Shown here piece after piece: positions 24,651 through 34,429 of a stretch of 64,000 bases of DNA (its first letter is position 1; each line of letters begins with the position of its first letter). Both the position numbers and the translations under genes were made by a program. The notes beneath the pieces were generated by a model, which saw only the letters and a program-made list of their open reading frames with translations, ran no database searches and had not been told where the DNA came from. The DNA comes from Isoetes taiwanensis (taxonomy: Eukaryota; Streptophyta; Lycopodiopsida; Isoetales; Isoetaceae). Location: the NCBI GenBank assembly GCA_021234155.1, contig JAJEKV010000008.1, forward strand, positions 15,623,752 through 15,687,751, written 5' to 3'.

Positions 24651-26163
24651 CATGGAGGCAATAGACAAGGGTCGTCAGTTACATGCCGAGATAGCAAAGG
24701 AGCGATGTGAAAAAGAACATGTTGGCAATGCTTTAATCAGTATGTATGCCAAATGTGGCTCATTATTAGAGGCAGAACAGGTCTTTGATGCTCTCCCAGT
24801 ACAGGATGTTGTGTCATGGAGCACTCTTGTTGCAGGATATGCTGAAACTGGGCAGGCTGAGAAAGCATTAAAATGTTATAAAGAGATGCAATCGCAGAGA
24901 GTTTTACCAAATGCTGTTACATACCTGAGCATTTTAAAAGCTTGTGGCAGCACAGGAGCCATAGACAAAGGTCGTGAAATACACGAAAAGATTGTGGAAA
25001 GTGGGCATGCAAAAGATATATCCATTGGGAATGCCTTGATCAATATGTATGCAAAATTTGGCTTTCTGGAGGATGCATGCGAAGTATTTGACAAGTTATT
25101 GGTACGAGATGTTGTGACCTGGACCACAATAATTGCAGGATACACCGATAATGGCTTTGGCAAAGAAGCATTGCAATGTTTTGAGGACATGCAAATGCAT
25201 GGTGTGTCTCCAGATGCTGTCACCTTTGTTTGCAGTTTAAAGGCTTGTGGCAGCATCCAGGCCTTGGACAAGGGCCGAGAAATACATCTTAAAATTGTGG
25301 GCATGGGTTTAGAAAAAGATCTTCTGGTTGGAAGTGCATTAGTGGACATGTATGCAAAGTGTGGCTCCCTTATGGTTGCACAACACTTATTTGACAAACT
25401 GCCAGTTCGAGATGTTGTATCATGGAGTGCATTGATTACAGGATATGCTGAAGTTGGTCTTGGTGAGGAGGCACTCAAATGTTTTGATCAAATGCAATTG
25501 GAGGGTGTTGTGCCGAATGTCGTCACTTTTGTTGGCAGCTTAAAAGCATGCAGCAGCTTGGGGACCATAGACAAGGGTCGTGAAATCCATAATATTATTG
25601 CTCAAAAGGAACTAGGAATGGATCCCTTCATTGGCACTGCTTTAGTTGATATGTATGCCAAGTGTGGGTCGCTCAAGGAGGCTCGAGAAGCTTTTGATAA
25701 GCTTCCAGTTCGTGATGTTGTGTCATATAATTCATTGATAAGAGGGTATAGCATGAGCTATGAATGCATTGTGGCCATACAATGTTTTGAGGACATGCAA
25801 CAAGCGAATGTTAAACCTGATGCCATTACATTTATTTGCCTTCTCCAAGCATGTGGCCGTGCCAGCCTAGTTGTCAAGGGCCGAGAATATCTTAAGTTGA
25901 TGCAAGAACAATATGGCATTGCACCAACTATAGATCACCATATTTGCATGATTGACATTCTTGCACGATCAGGCCAATTACATGAGGCAGGGAAACTGCT
26001 TGAAAACATGCCCTGCACTCTGTCCGAGGAAGCATGGACAGCTTTGCTCAGCGCCTGTAAAAGTTATGGAGAAACAGAATTGGGACTGAGGTGCTTTCAG
26101 CACTTGATCCATATAAACCCACAAAATTCTGCTTCTTACGTGCTAATGGCAAACATATTTTGA
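24595..26163 (+). CDS. PLS-type pentatricopeptide repeat protein, C-terminal part
   Basis: This continues the PPR gene in a shifted frame; its first few residues are artefactual and the motif run starts near 24,610 (FACALKACSSMEAIDKGRQL). It has about four further PLS triplets (SMYAKCGSLLEA, DMYAKCGSLMVA, DMYAKCGSLKEA), then a terminal stretch with DHHICMIDILARSGQLHEA, EEAWTALLSACKSY and SASYVLMANIF. That last part is the usual L2/S2-E1 region before the E2 and DYW domains. A TGA follows directly after MANIF. Downstream codons (SIDSMTHMDGVGRPFEQF) do not form a recognisable E2 or DYW domain. The gene therefore ends early, or the C-terminus was lost. The two parts together would give roughly 1,140 residues. 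The 3' portion is duplicated at the start of the window. Confidence 0.88.
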   Translation: MERYLNAAIFACALKACSSMEAIDKGRQLHAEIAKERCEKEHVGNALISMYAKCGSLLEAEQVFDALPVQDVVSWSTLVAGYAETGQAEKALKCYKEMQSQRVLPNAVTYLSILKACGSTGAIDKGREIHEKIVESGHAKDISIGNALINMYAKFGFLEDACEVFDKLLVRDVVTWTTIIAGYTDNGFGKEALQCFEDMQMHGVSPDAVTFVCSLKACGSIQALDKGREIHLKIVGMGLEKDLLVGSALVDMYAKCGSLMVAQHLFDKLPVRDVVSWSALITGYAEVGLGEEALKCFDQMQLEGVVPNVVTFVGSLKACSSLGTIDKGREIHNIIAQKELGMDPFIGTALVDMYAKCGSLKEAREAFDKLPVRDVVSYNSLIRGYSMSYECIVAIQCFEDMQQANVKPDAITFICLLQACGRASLVVKGREYLKLMQEQYGIAPTIDHHICMIDILARSGQLHEAGKLLENMPCTLSEEAWTALLSACKSYGETELGLRCFQHLIHINPQNSASYVLMANIF

Positions 26164-26639
26164 GTGTCCATAGATAGCATGACGCACATGGATGGAGTGG
26201 GAAGACCTTTCGAGCAATTCTCACTGTCTCTACGGGAAGGTACAGCATTTGGATCAACTTTTGCATGTTACTAACAATCTAAGGATGTGCAGTGATCAGC
26301 ATTTACCAAAAGACCACAACCAATCAATTATATGCCTAAGCTCTGGCAGAAGACGTGGCTACAACGCTTATCCATGCATATACACATTTCAGGTAAATTG
26401 CTCATTAAAACATTAATGATTTCTTACCAGCATTTACTAGCAATTCATTCTTATGTTGGGACCATAGCAAACGTGATTTGTTATTTATCACCTGTTAATA
26501 AAGGGGCAGCACATCAGAGACTGTCCACCCAACTCCCCAACTGGATGCTAACAGTATGAAAATAGAGAGAGACTGAACAATTACGGCAGATGCTGCATGT
26601 TTACGGAAGATGAAATTCAGTTTAACAATTACTAATAAA

Positions 26640-27224
26640 GATGTGCGTGTATAAGTTTTCTTCTAAGGTCCTGCACTCCAATTATTCAACCACAACTTAT
26701 AGACGAAATAAAGAATACAAGGCCAACAACACAAACAACACAAGCAATAACAAGAACACATGAAAGCAGAACCACATATCTCCAAGCATCCAATATTAGC
26801 ATCCAATCTCATCTGTCTCCTCAATCTTCTCTGGGCAACGTGCTGCACAACGCCAACAATGACAATTTCAAAATGAATTGAAGCAGCACCATAAATAAAG
26901 AAGAAAGAAAATGATTACCTAAAATCTCTTCTTTGACAAGCCACAAGGTATCACAGATAACGTCAAAGCTAGGACGTATTCCATCATGATGTCCGATGCA
27001 GAAGTGTATCAATGCTTTAAGCTTAGCAGGAATGTTGTCTTCAGGCAAGTCTTGCCAGTCTCTGTTTCTTGCAAGATCTAACCTCCCAGCGCTTGAAGCA
27101 ACAAGCTGAAAACAAATCAGCCCAAAGCTATAGACATCCATCTCTCGTGAATATTTCTTTTTGCCCTCTAGCATTTCAAACATCAAATTGCCTTGCATGT
27201 TTTTGTGAGTTACTGTCTCAAAAT
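26640..27224 (-). pseudogene. Kinase C-lobe fragment, unit 1
   Basis: The minus strand carries the kinase C-lobe from NFETVTHKNMQGNLMFEML to DTLWLVKEEILG, about 105 residues, nearly identical to unit 2. It includes MDVYSFGLICFQLV, the usual D-V-(Y/W)-S-(F/L)-G block of subdomain IX, and the RPSF block of subdomain XI. The exon ends at a gtaatc donor. Upstream the frame is fused without a stop to a LINE reverse-transcriptase piece, giving a chimeric 241-codon open frame (26,821-27,546) that lacks the ATP site and catalytic loop. It is best read as a partial gene copy. Confidence 0.8.
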
Positions 27225-27597
27225 TGTGAGTTTGGACCAGTGTTCTAAAAAGCATTCGCCGTAGGCTCCAATTCTGAAGAGAGATCCTATGACATCTTGT
27301 CCACATGCTATACAATGCATTTTTACCTCCTGTAACTCTCTTGTTTACACATTCCTTCCATCTGTAATTAGAGCAGATTTCTAAGCCAAGATACTTATAA
27401 CTCTTCACCAACTCAATCTGATCCCCCTTAAATTCAAAATAAGGTCTCTGGACTGTGCCAAACACCATACATTTGGTCTTTTTCATGTTCACCTTCATGC
27501 CTCTCATATCACAAAACGAGGCTAAGTTATTTAAGTGTTGCTGCAATCCCTGGTGTGTCAGATAACAAAACTACATCGTCTGCATATAGTAATATTG
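27225..27597 (-). mobile_element. Internal LINE reverse-transcriptase fragment
   Basis: The minus strand from 27,597 reads ILLYADDVVLLSDT (the YADD catalytic motif of reverse transcriptases). After one frame slip it continues HLNNLASFCDMRGMKVN, KTKCMVFG, SYKYLGLEICSNYRWKEC and RRMLFRTLVQT, the usual sequence of LINE RT C-terminal motifs. It stops just before the YG.EVWG motif. Neither a LINE 5' end nor a 3' tail is present, so this is an internal fragment inserted as filler rather than a normal target-primed insertion. Confidence 0.88.
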
Positions 27598-27830
27598 CTC
27601 ATTAAAACATTAATGATTTCTTACCAGCATTTACTAGCAATTCATTCTTATGTTGGGACCATAGCAAACGTGATTTGTTATTATTACCTGTTAATAAAGG
27701 GGCAGCACAGCAGAGACTGTCCACCCAACTCCCCAACTGGATGCTAACAATATGAAAATAGAGAGAGACTGAACAATTACGGCAGATACTGCATGTTTAC
27801 GGAAGATGATGTGCGAGTATAAGTTTTATT

Positions 27831-29151
27831 CTAAGGTCCTGCACTCCAATTATTCAACCACAACTTATAGACGAAACAAAGAATACAAGGCCAACAACAC
27901 AAACAACACAAGCAATAACAGGAACACACGAAAGCAGAACCATATATCTCCAAGCATCCAATATTAGAACCCCATATCTCCAAGCATCCAATATTAGAAT
28001 CCCATTTCTCCAAGCATCCAATCTCATCTGTCTCCTCAATCTTCTCTGGGCAACGTGCTGCACAACGCCAGCAATGACAATCAAAAAATGAATTGAAGCA
28101 ACACATAAATAAAGAAGAAAGAAAATGATTACCTAAAATCTCTTCTTTGACAAGCCACAAGGTATCACAGATAACGTCAAAGCTAGGACGTATTCCATCA
28201 TGATGTCTGATGCAGAATTGTATCAATGCTTTAAGCTTAGCAGGAATGTTGTCTTCAGGTAAGTCTTGCCAGTCTCTGTTTCTTGCAAGATCTAACCTCC
28301 CAGCGCTTGAAGCAACAAGCTGAAAACAAATCAGCCCAAAGCTATAGACATCCATCTCTAGTGAATATTTCTTTTTGCCCTCTAGCATTTCAAACATCAA
28401 ATTGCCTTGCATGTTTTTGTGAGTTACTGTCTCAAAATTGTCTCCAGAGACACTAAGATCAGCAAGGTTGATGAGTAGGTTCCCATTGAGTACCCCCCAG
28501 TCAGTATAATCCCATTGAGCTTTGACCAGCAGGTTAGAGGGTTTGAGATCACCATGAATCACATCGGCACTATGCAAATGCCTCATTGCTTTAGCTATTT
28601 GATGCATCAATTCAACTGACTGAATCATATCAAAACCGCCTTCCTCCAGCAGCGCTTTTAGATCCTTATCTGTAGTCTCCAGCACAAGTCTGTTTCTGCT
28701 ACTGCTGCCTTCTTGTAGACTGTTAGTTGATGAATCAAGTGGTCAAAGGAACTTAAGTCTTTCACAGCTACAGGTAGTATGTTATGCCACATTGCATGTT
28801 TCACAGTTCCTAAAGTTGCTTCTCCTGTTCATTTTCTTCCATATACAAATCATCTTCCTTAATTTCTATTGGCTCCTCTAATCCTTGTAGCAAACTAGAG
28901 ACCAGACTACTAAATGCATCAGATTCAATTTTCCACTTCTCTAAAAGCTGTGGATCCTTGAGAGCAACCCTGTCATCCTGAGATGCTGGTTGAACACTAG
29001 ATTTCAAGCAGGCGAGCTGAGAAGTCACTTGGTTCATAAAATTCTGCTGTTTCTGGAAAGCACGTGAGGATGGGTTTAGAAAATGCAGAACAAAACGGTT
29101 GATCATGTGAGTAAGATATTCTGTTGCATCATCAATAATCGGGCAATCCAA
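27831..29151 (-). pseudogene. Protein kinase-like gene, unit 2 (broken)
   Basis: The order on the minus strand starts with an acidic N-terminal exon (28,810-29,151, about 113 residues, containing LTHMINRFVLHFLN). Then, in another frame at 28,690-28,825, come ATLGTVKHAMW and PVAVKDL, fitting the glycine loop and the ATP-binding lysine. From 28,690 down it reads RLVLETTDKDLKALL (hinge), HGDLKPSNLLV (catalytic loop, with Gly in place of the usual Arg of HRD), INLADLS where DFG is expected, MDVYSFGLICFQLV and GIRPSFDVICD. The DFG aspartate may be replaced (ADL), which would suggest weak or no activity. The exon ends at KEEILG|gtaatc. A 3' exon near 28,050 has a 10-residue repeat (IGCLEIWGSN, three times). 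Frame changes in the N-lobe make it a probable pseudogene. The substrate is unknown. Confidence 0.72.
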
Positions 29152-29289
29152 AATAACTGAAACTAAAGTAACATGAAACTAAAGTAACAGGCAAAATTGT
29201 GGTAGATAGATAGATAGGAAATATTCCCTTGTTCCCATGCCAATAACGTCCACTAAACCCACTAGACTTTGTCTTCGCCGTCACCAATG

Positions 29290-29690
29290 CCCACTAAAAT
29301 TGACATTTTGAATTTCGTATTGACTTGGCAATAATTTTACCAATGTTACATTCTGACATTTTGAATTTCATATTGACTTCGCAATAATTTAACCAATGTC
29401 CACTAAAATTGACATTCTGAATTTCATATTGACTTGGCAATATTTTTACCAATGTCCAATAAAATTTAAATTTTGACATTATGAATTTCATATTTACTTG
29501 GCAATAATTTATTCAATATCCACAACAATTGACATTTTGAATTTCATATGACTTGGCAATAATTTAAAGAATTGCGTATTGACTTGGGCGATAATTTAAA
29601 GCATTTTGAATTTCATATTGACTTGGCAATAATTTAAGAATTGTGTACTGACTTGGGCAATAATTTAATGAAAGATAGTTCCTGTTTATG
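29290..29690. repeat. AT-rich minisatellite, ~56 bp unit
   Basis: About six tandem units built on 'aaattgacattttgaatttc' followed by 'atattgacttggcaataatt'. Later units are shortened. It lies between the kinase exon and the GT47-like fragment and is also found in copy A. Confidence 0.85.
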
Positions 29691-29745
29691 CATTCAAAAC
29701 GATAATGACTTTTCTGTACGAGTTGGATGTTTAGCCCATATGTAT

Positions 29746-29943
29746 TTAGCCTTTTATTCTAAAAACAACATTGTCTACCTCAAAACGATGGCTGTTGAAT
29801 TCTAGTGGCAAGTCATATACATAAATCAGAGGATGTCGTTTTTGTAAAGAATTTATAAGATTGCCTTCCTCCTCCTCTACATGAAAATTTGATGTGTTCT
29901 TATTATCAATTTCCACAATTGCAGATCGAAGCCAATTGGGCAA
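29746..29943 (-). pseudogene. Exostosin-like glycosyltransferase (GT47) exon fragment
   Basis: The 65-codon minus-strand frame contains IYVYDLPLEFNSHRF. Plant and animal exostosin-family (GT47) proteins begin their domain with a (K/I)-(V/I)-YVYDLP..FN block, so the match is specific although short. Upstream residues (MPNWLRSAIVEIDNKN, EEEEGNL) would be the stem region. The frame stops soon after the motif and no further GT47 exons are visible on either side, so this looks like a captured or stranded exon. GT47 enzymes act in the Golgi on wall polysaccharides. Function here is not expected. Confidence 0.6.
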
Positions 29944-29949
29944 CTTCTA

Positions 29950-31000
29950 TAGAGGTGCAAGTGAAGAAGGCATGCTATAGTCAACACCAAACCAGCCTTT
30001 GTTTTTTTTTTTTGAAGAACTGTGTCATCAACATATTAAAAGAATGGTAATATTACAAAGCAAGTGAGGAGGAAGGAGAACTGCCCCAAAAAGAGACAAA
30101 ATGATACCTCGACACTCCACAACAAACTCACGTAAAAAACGCGAATCTCCATCACAGCGTACATCGTTCTTATTACAAAGTTTTAATAATTAGTTAGTGT
30201 GCGGCATTTGGATTTGTATGGGTAGTCTCCTAGCGACAACTAAGATAAATAGGATGCAATGAGGTCTAATAATTAAGTATGATTCATCATAGTATCTTTC
30301 CCATTCTCTCTCCTCTCACATAATTCTCTAAAAGACATTTGTAATTTCTTATTGACATGTCTCTAGAGCGTGTTCAAACGCAAAGGCCTTCTTGCCCACC
30401 TTGTTGATTCGGGCTCCAAAAGTGAACAATCCCATCTTCTTTTTTATTTTGGGAGCACGTTGGGTTCCGCGCAAGGAACGCCAGATCTTTACGCCCGATG
30501 CGCTGCCTTTCCACTTTATGTTTCCCGCGTTCCCCCAAGCGGACGCGGGTTGCCGTAATTGAATGCCGAATGGCCCAAATTTTTGAACTTGGGCACCAAA
30601 GATTAGGCGCCCTCTTCCTGGTTAAGGCAGTGGTGCAAATTTTGAATTCGGTGGCGTATGTGCACCTTTGAGAAATTCGCCTTTGAGAAATTGTGATTGA
30701 AGCTCGAAGTTCCCAATCCCTACTACGCTTTGGTGCTTCAAAGAATTTAGGCGTAATTGCCGCGATTTGTGTACGACCGTTCTTGAGTTGGGTCCCCGAT
30801 ATGCCTGGATCCCTCGGTTTCGCTTTTTAGTTTAGGTGAGCCTTTTCTATGCTTTTATTATTTCTTTGGATTTAATCCTAACTTGCGTAGACCCGTTCAT
30901 TAGCACTTTGAGGTTTTTCATATCCTTTGAGGGTTCGTGGATCCGGGTTCTACGCTTGCACCATCGGGCTATTCTGGATTTTGTGTCCGAATTTCTCATT
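29950..31000. other. Non-coding stretch of the duplicated block
   Basis: A T-run (30,003-30,012), then AT-rich sequence and a more GC-rich patch at 30,380-30,620. Open frames are short and resemble no family I know. Confidence 0.5.
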
Positions 31001-32660
31001 TGCACATAGTATTTGGCTCTAAATGTTATGAATTCCAGCCAAACATGTTACAAAGCATAGCTTTAGAAGGAGACAATGTAAGCGCGATCCAATCATATGA
31101 TGATTTGCACTCAATGACGCTTTGAGCTTTAAGCTTCTTTTTCTTGAAAAAATGGTGAACGGATTATCTTGATGTATCTTGATGAGTTCTATTTGTGGGG
31201 AAGATAGCAAGATGAATGAAAGCAAGGTTGGAAGGTTCCCGATGACCACATAGTCTATTACACAAAGATGGGCATTGCAAAAGATATTTATCATGTGCAA
31301 GATTCTTTGCATATGAACAATGGTCTTGAATCATTTGAAGGTTAAATTTTTAATATTGTGTTTTCTAAGCTAAAAACGGTTAGCTTTTAACTAATCTCAT
31401 TTGTTTTGTGCTCTATGCCGCAAGTATGTGAGAAAGGCAAATCATTCAAACATGAGAGAAAAATCTTTTGATCCGATTTATGCATTGCCTATGGCAAGAT
31501 CATCCTCAAAGCCACAGCATTTTAAGTTTTTGGACAACAAAACCTAACGCCGCTTTGTGGCATCTTCCATGTACTATCGCCTTCTACAAAAAGTGTAAAT
31601 TGATTATGTATTTTCGTTGTAATTTGTAATAGACTTAGTATTCCCTTTCCATTGCAAAATTTTGAGCAAAATTGTTCCTTCTTCTAAGCTTTCGATGTTG
31701 GGCCGGACTCCCACTAAAAATGGCTTAATATTGCCCTCAAACCGTTTCATTCATTTGCCATTTTGCAAGCGTGCCATGGGCTTGATGCTCACCGCTCAAG
31801 CAAAAGTTGTGGAGCTTGGTTTTTCAAAAACGGTAGCATTCCAGCCAAACATGTTACAAAGCATAGCTTTTTAGAAGGAGACAATGCAATCAGCGATCCG
31901 GTCATATGATGATTGCACTCAATGACGTTTGAGCTTTAAGCTTCTTTTTTCTTGAAAAAATGGTGAACAGATTATCTTGATGTATCTTGATGAGTTCTAT
32001 TTGTTTGGGAAGGTAGCAAAAGATGAATGTTTCCAATGTAAGCATCACACATATATAGTGCATAAGCATATCATTAAGAAAGATTCGAGAGACAGTCAAG
32101 AAATGCATTCAATCAGTCCTTCTTGAAGAAATATTGTAATTTAAAATATTATCCATTGCATTTTTTACATAATCTCTTCAAATCCTTCTAGCTAGAGATC
32201 TAGCTTGAAAATTTAGCTCTCTAGAGCTTTGAATACTAGAGTAATGCAAAGATAATGTAGGTGAGCTGTGTTGGAAGGTTCCCGTTGACCACTTCGAGTC
32301 TATTACACAAAGATGGGCATTGCGCCTTATTTATCATGTGCAAGATCCTTTGCATATGAACAATGGTCTTGAATCATTTGAAGCTTAAATTTTAATATTG
32401 TCGTGTTTTCTACGCAAAACACGGGTTAGCTTTTAACTCGATCTGTTGTGCGTGCTCTATGTCGCCAAGTATTATGTGAGAAAGGCAAATCATTCAAACA
32501 TGAGAGAAAATCTTTTGGATCCGATTTATGCATTGTCTATGGCAAGATCATCCTCAAATCCACAGATATTGAGTTTTTGCACAACAAAACCTAACGTCGC
32601 TTTGTGGCATCTTCCATGTACTATCAAAGATCTACAAAACCGTAAATTGATTCTCAGTAT
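31000..32660. repeat. Internal tandem duplication (two related units)
   Basis: Unit 1 (about 31,025-31,620) and unit 2 (about 31,840-32,660) share 'attccagccaaacatgttac', 'gatgggcattgc', 'gcatatgaacaatggtcttg' and 'tgtgagaaaggcaaatcatt'. Unit 2 has an additional ~240 bases. No protein family is recognised in either. Confidence 0.75.
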
Positions 32661-33087
32661 TTTCGTTAGGCTAAAGATAAACTAGCTTTTAAAAGGTCCA
32701 AATATACGTAATAAATTGTTGAACCCGTTTTCTACTTGCAAAAGGTAATATCCGCTCTAATTCGTTCTTGAGTTCCTATTTGTTCACTGCCTTGGAATAT
32801 TGGAAGAGAAGACATTGGAACAGTGACAAATGCGCTTATTAGATCTGTTTTTGTACTTGCAAAATGTATTTATCTTTTGTGCTTAACATTAGAGTATATT
32901 ATTCACATGCATTAGAGCATCTATGGTGCTCTAATTCTTTTGTAAACAAATGCATACATGGGCAAATAAGAGAACCACTTTGACCAGCCATAAACCATAA
33001 GTTGTTCTTTGTATAGTGTCAGTAGTAGACAATTTCTTTCTCGGATGTACCTTCTATAACACTTTGTCCATTCTCCAGTACATTCAG

Positions 33088-33252
33088 GTTCATGTGTATA
33101 CTCCAGCTGGTGTTGAAAATGAGCTTCAAATGGCTAAAAATGAGTATCTGCAGGCAACTAACAGAGTTAGACGCGCGGACAAGCTGTCAATACCAAGGAT
33201 TTTGGAGGCCAATCTGCATCAGTTTGCTTGCACGTTCTGTCAAACTTTGTAG
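33088..33252 (+). pseudogene. DUF547-like exon fragment
   Basis: After a splice-acceptor-like 'cattcag', the frame reads VHVYTPAGVENELQMAKNEY, then SIPRILEANLHQFA, and stops at 33,252. Plant DUF547 proteins (PF04784) carry a similar (V/L)R(V/I)YT..(V/L)..EL..AK.E(Y/F) segment followed by (I/L)P(K/R)(I/L)L. The fragment is about 55 residues against several hundred for the family. The next recognisable exon belongs to a different gene. DUF547 proteins have no firmly known biochemical role. Confidence 0.5.
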
Positions 33253-33276
33253 CTAATTTTCTGGTGCCTTTTACAG

Positions 33277-33821
33277 AAGAAAGTAGTTCCTCCAGAAGAG
33301 TTACAGTTAATGAAGGAAATAAGTGCTCTTTATCAACAAGCAAAGGCTTTGTCTACGTAAGTTGTTTACTGCCCGTGTAAATCAGCTTAACAGTGATGCT
33401 GCAGAATACACAATATACATGTTTCTCAATTGCCGAATCTGACATTTGTCTTAAATATTCCCTGATAAATAGGTTATTCAAACGGAATAAGCAATATTTC
33501 TTATCTTTAGGAAGCAAATTATCTCATCTAGGGGCTGATCTGTTAAACCATTACGTTTGTCAGAATAGCAATGGAACATTTCTGTTGATTGCATAGGATG
33601 CATGTTTATTATGAATGCATGTTTGTTAGATGTGAATTGATGTTACACATGGTATAAAAGGTCTCGGCCATGAGACAATAATAGCATGCTAGGGATTTTG
33701 TTTAGGACGACTGATTATTGCTCATCTCTTTATTTCGTAATATATGTCCAGGCCTTCCACATTTGCAAAATCAGCTAAGCTAGAGCGCATGGCAATAGCA
33801 AAGGAGAAAGAACTCGCGCAA
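33277..33821 (+). pseudogene. GET1/WRB-like exon pair
   Basis: Exon 33,277-33,356 (acceptor tttacag, donor gtaagt) reads KKVVPPEELQLMKEISALYQ then QAKALST. Exon 33,752-33,821 (acceptor tccag, donor gtataa) reads PSTFAKSAKLERMAIAKEKE then LAQ. Joined phase matches (ac|g codes Thr). This fits the cytosolic coiled-coil of GET1, the ER receptor that takes tail-anchored proteins from GET3. That region in plants has LST or LSQ-PSTFA..AKL.R.A..KEKELA. The flanking transmembrane exons were not found within 1 kb on either side, so the gene is partial here. Confidence 0.6.
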
Positions 33822-34236
33822 TGTATAAATCACATTCCTTTTTATTTTCCTGATGTATTCTAATAAATTCCTAAATTCTTGGGTGTGAAATGGAATATGA
33901 TCCTTTTTTCCGTAAGTTCTTGAAAGAATATCTTCTATTTACTTCATCTCAATTTTGTAACATATCAATGCCTAATTATGCAATGTGTCTTCACAGGGAG
34001 GAAAAATGCTGCTTCACATCTCTCCACCAGGCAGCGGGCCTCATTGTTGGCTACTTCCCCAACACTTTTAAAAGTACTTGAATCTTCTCTTTTTCAATGC
34101 TAATAATGAGCTGAAGGTTTGGCAGCCTACTTCAGGATTGAGCAGTGTAAAAGTTTAGTGTCTTTGTATCTATCTTGCTTGGATAACTGCATGAAGAAAG
34201 TAAATGGGGTTGTTCTTGAGGTATTTGCCTTATTCT

Positions 34237-34426
34237 CCAAATTTAGGTCTTCTTACATTGTGAAGTATAACTATCTAACATAAGATGGATCCATTGTGCA
34301 TGTGGATCCCTTTTTCTTTTAGATAATTTTTCCAAATTTAGGTCTTCTTACATTGTGAAGTATAACTATCTAACATAAGGTGGATCCATTGTGCATGTGG
34401 ATCCCTTTTTCTTTTAGATAATTTTT
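34237..34426. repeat. 95 bp tandem duplication
   Basis: Two nearly identical 95 bp units (starts 34,237 and 34,332), each with two GGATCC palindromes spaced 11 bases apart. Confidence 0.92.
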
Positions 34427-34429
34427 TTG

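Larger units (their letters stand above)
26398..28440. repeat. Tandem pair of ~0.83 kb units flanking a LINE piece
   Basis: Unit 1 (26,398-27,224) and unit 2 (27,598-28,440) both start 'ttgctcattaaaacattaat' and end inside the kinase coding text 'actgtctcaaaattg'. Between them lies only the LINE fragment at 27,225-27,597. After the shared end, unit 2 continues into the rest of the kinase gene while unit 1 jumps into LINE sequence. The whole arrangement recurs in copy A (about 890-2,900). Confidence 0.85.

Noticed and set aside
24876-25478. A 200-codon minus-strand frame
   Set aside because: It is the antisense shadow of the PPR repeats; its regular pattern comes from the PPR period.
26821-27546. 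A 241-codon open frame as a genuine RT-kinase fusion protein
   Set aside because: It is explained by two adjoining fragments read through in frame; it lacks the kinase ATP site and catalytic loop and most of the RT.
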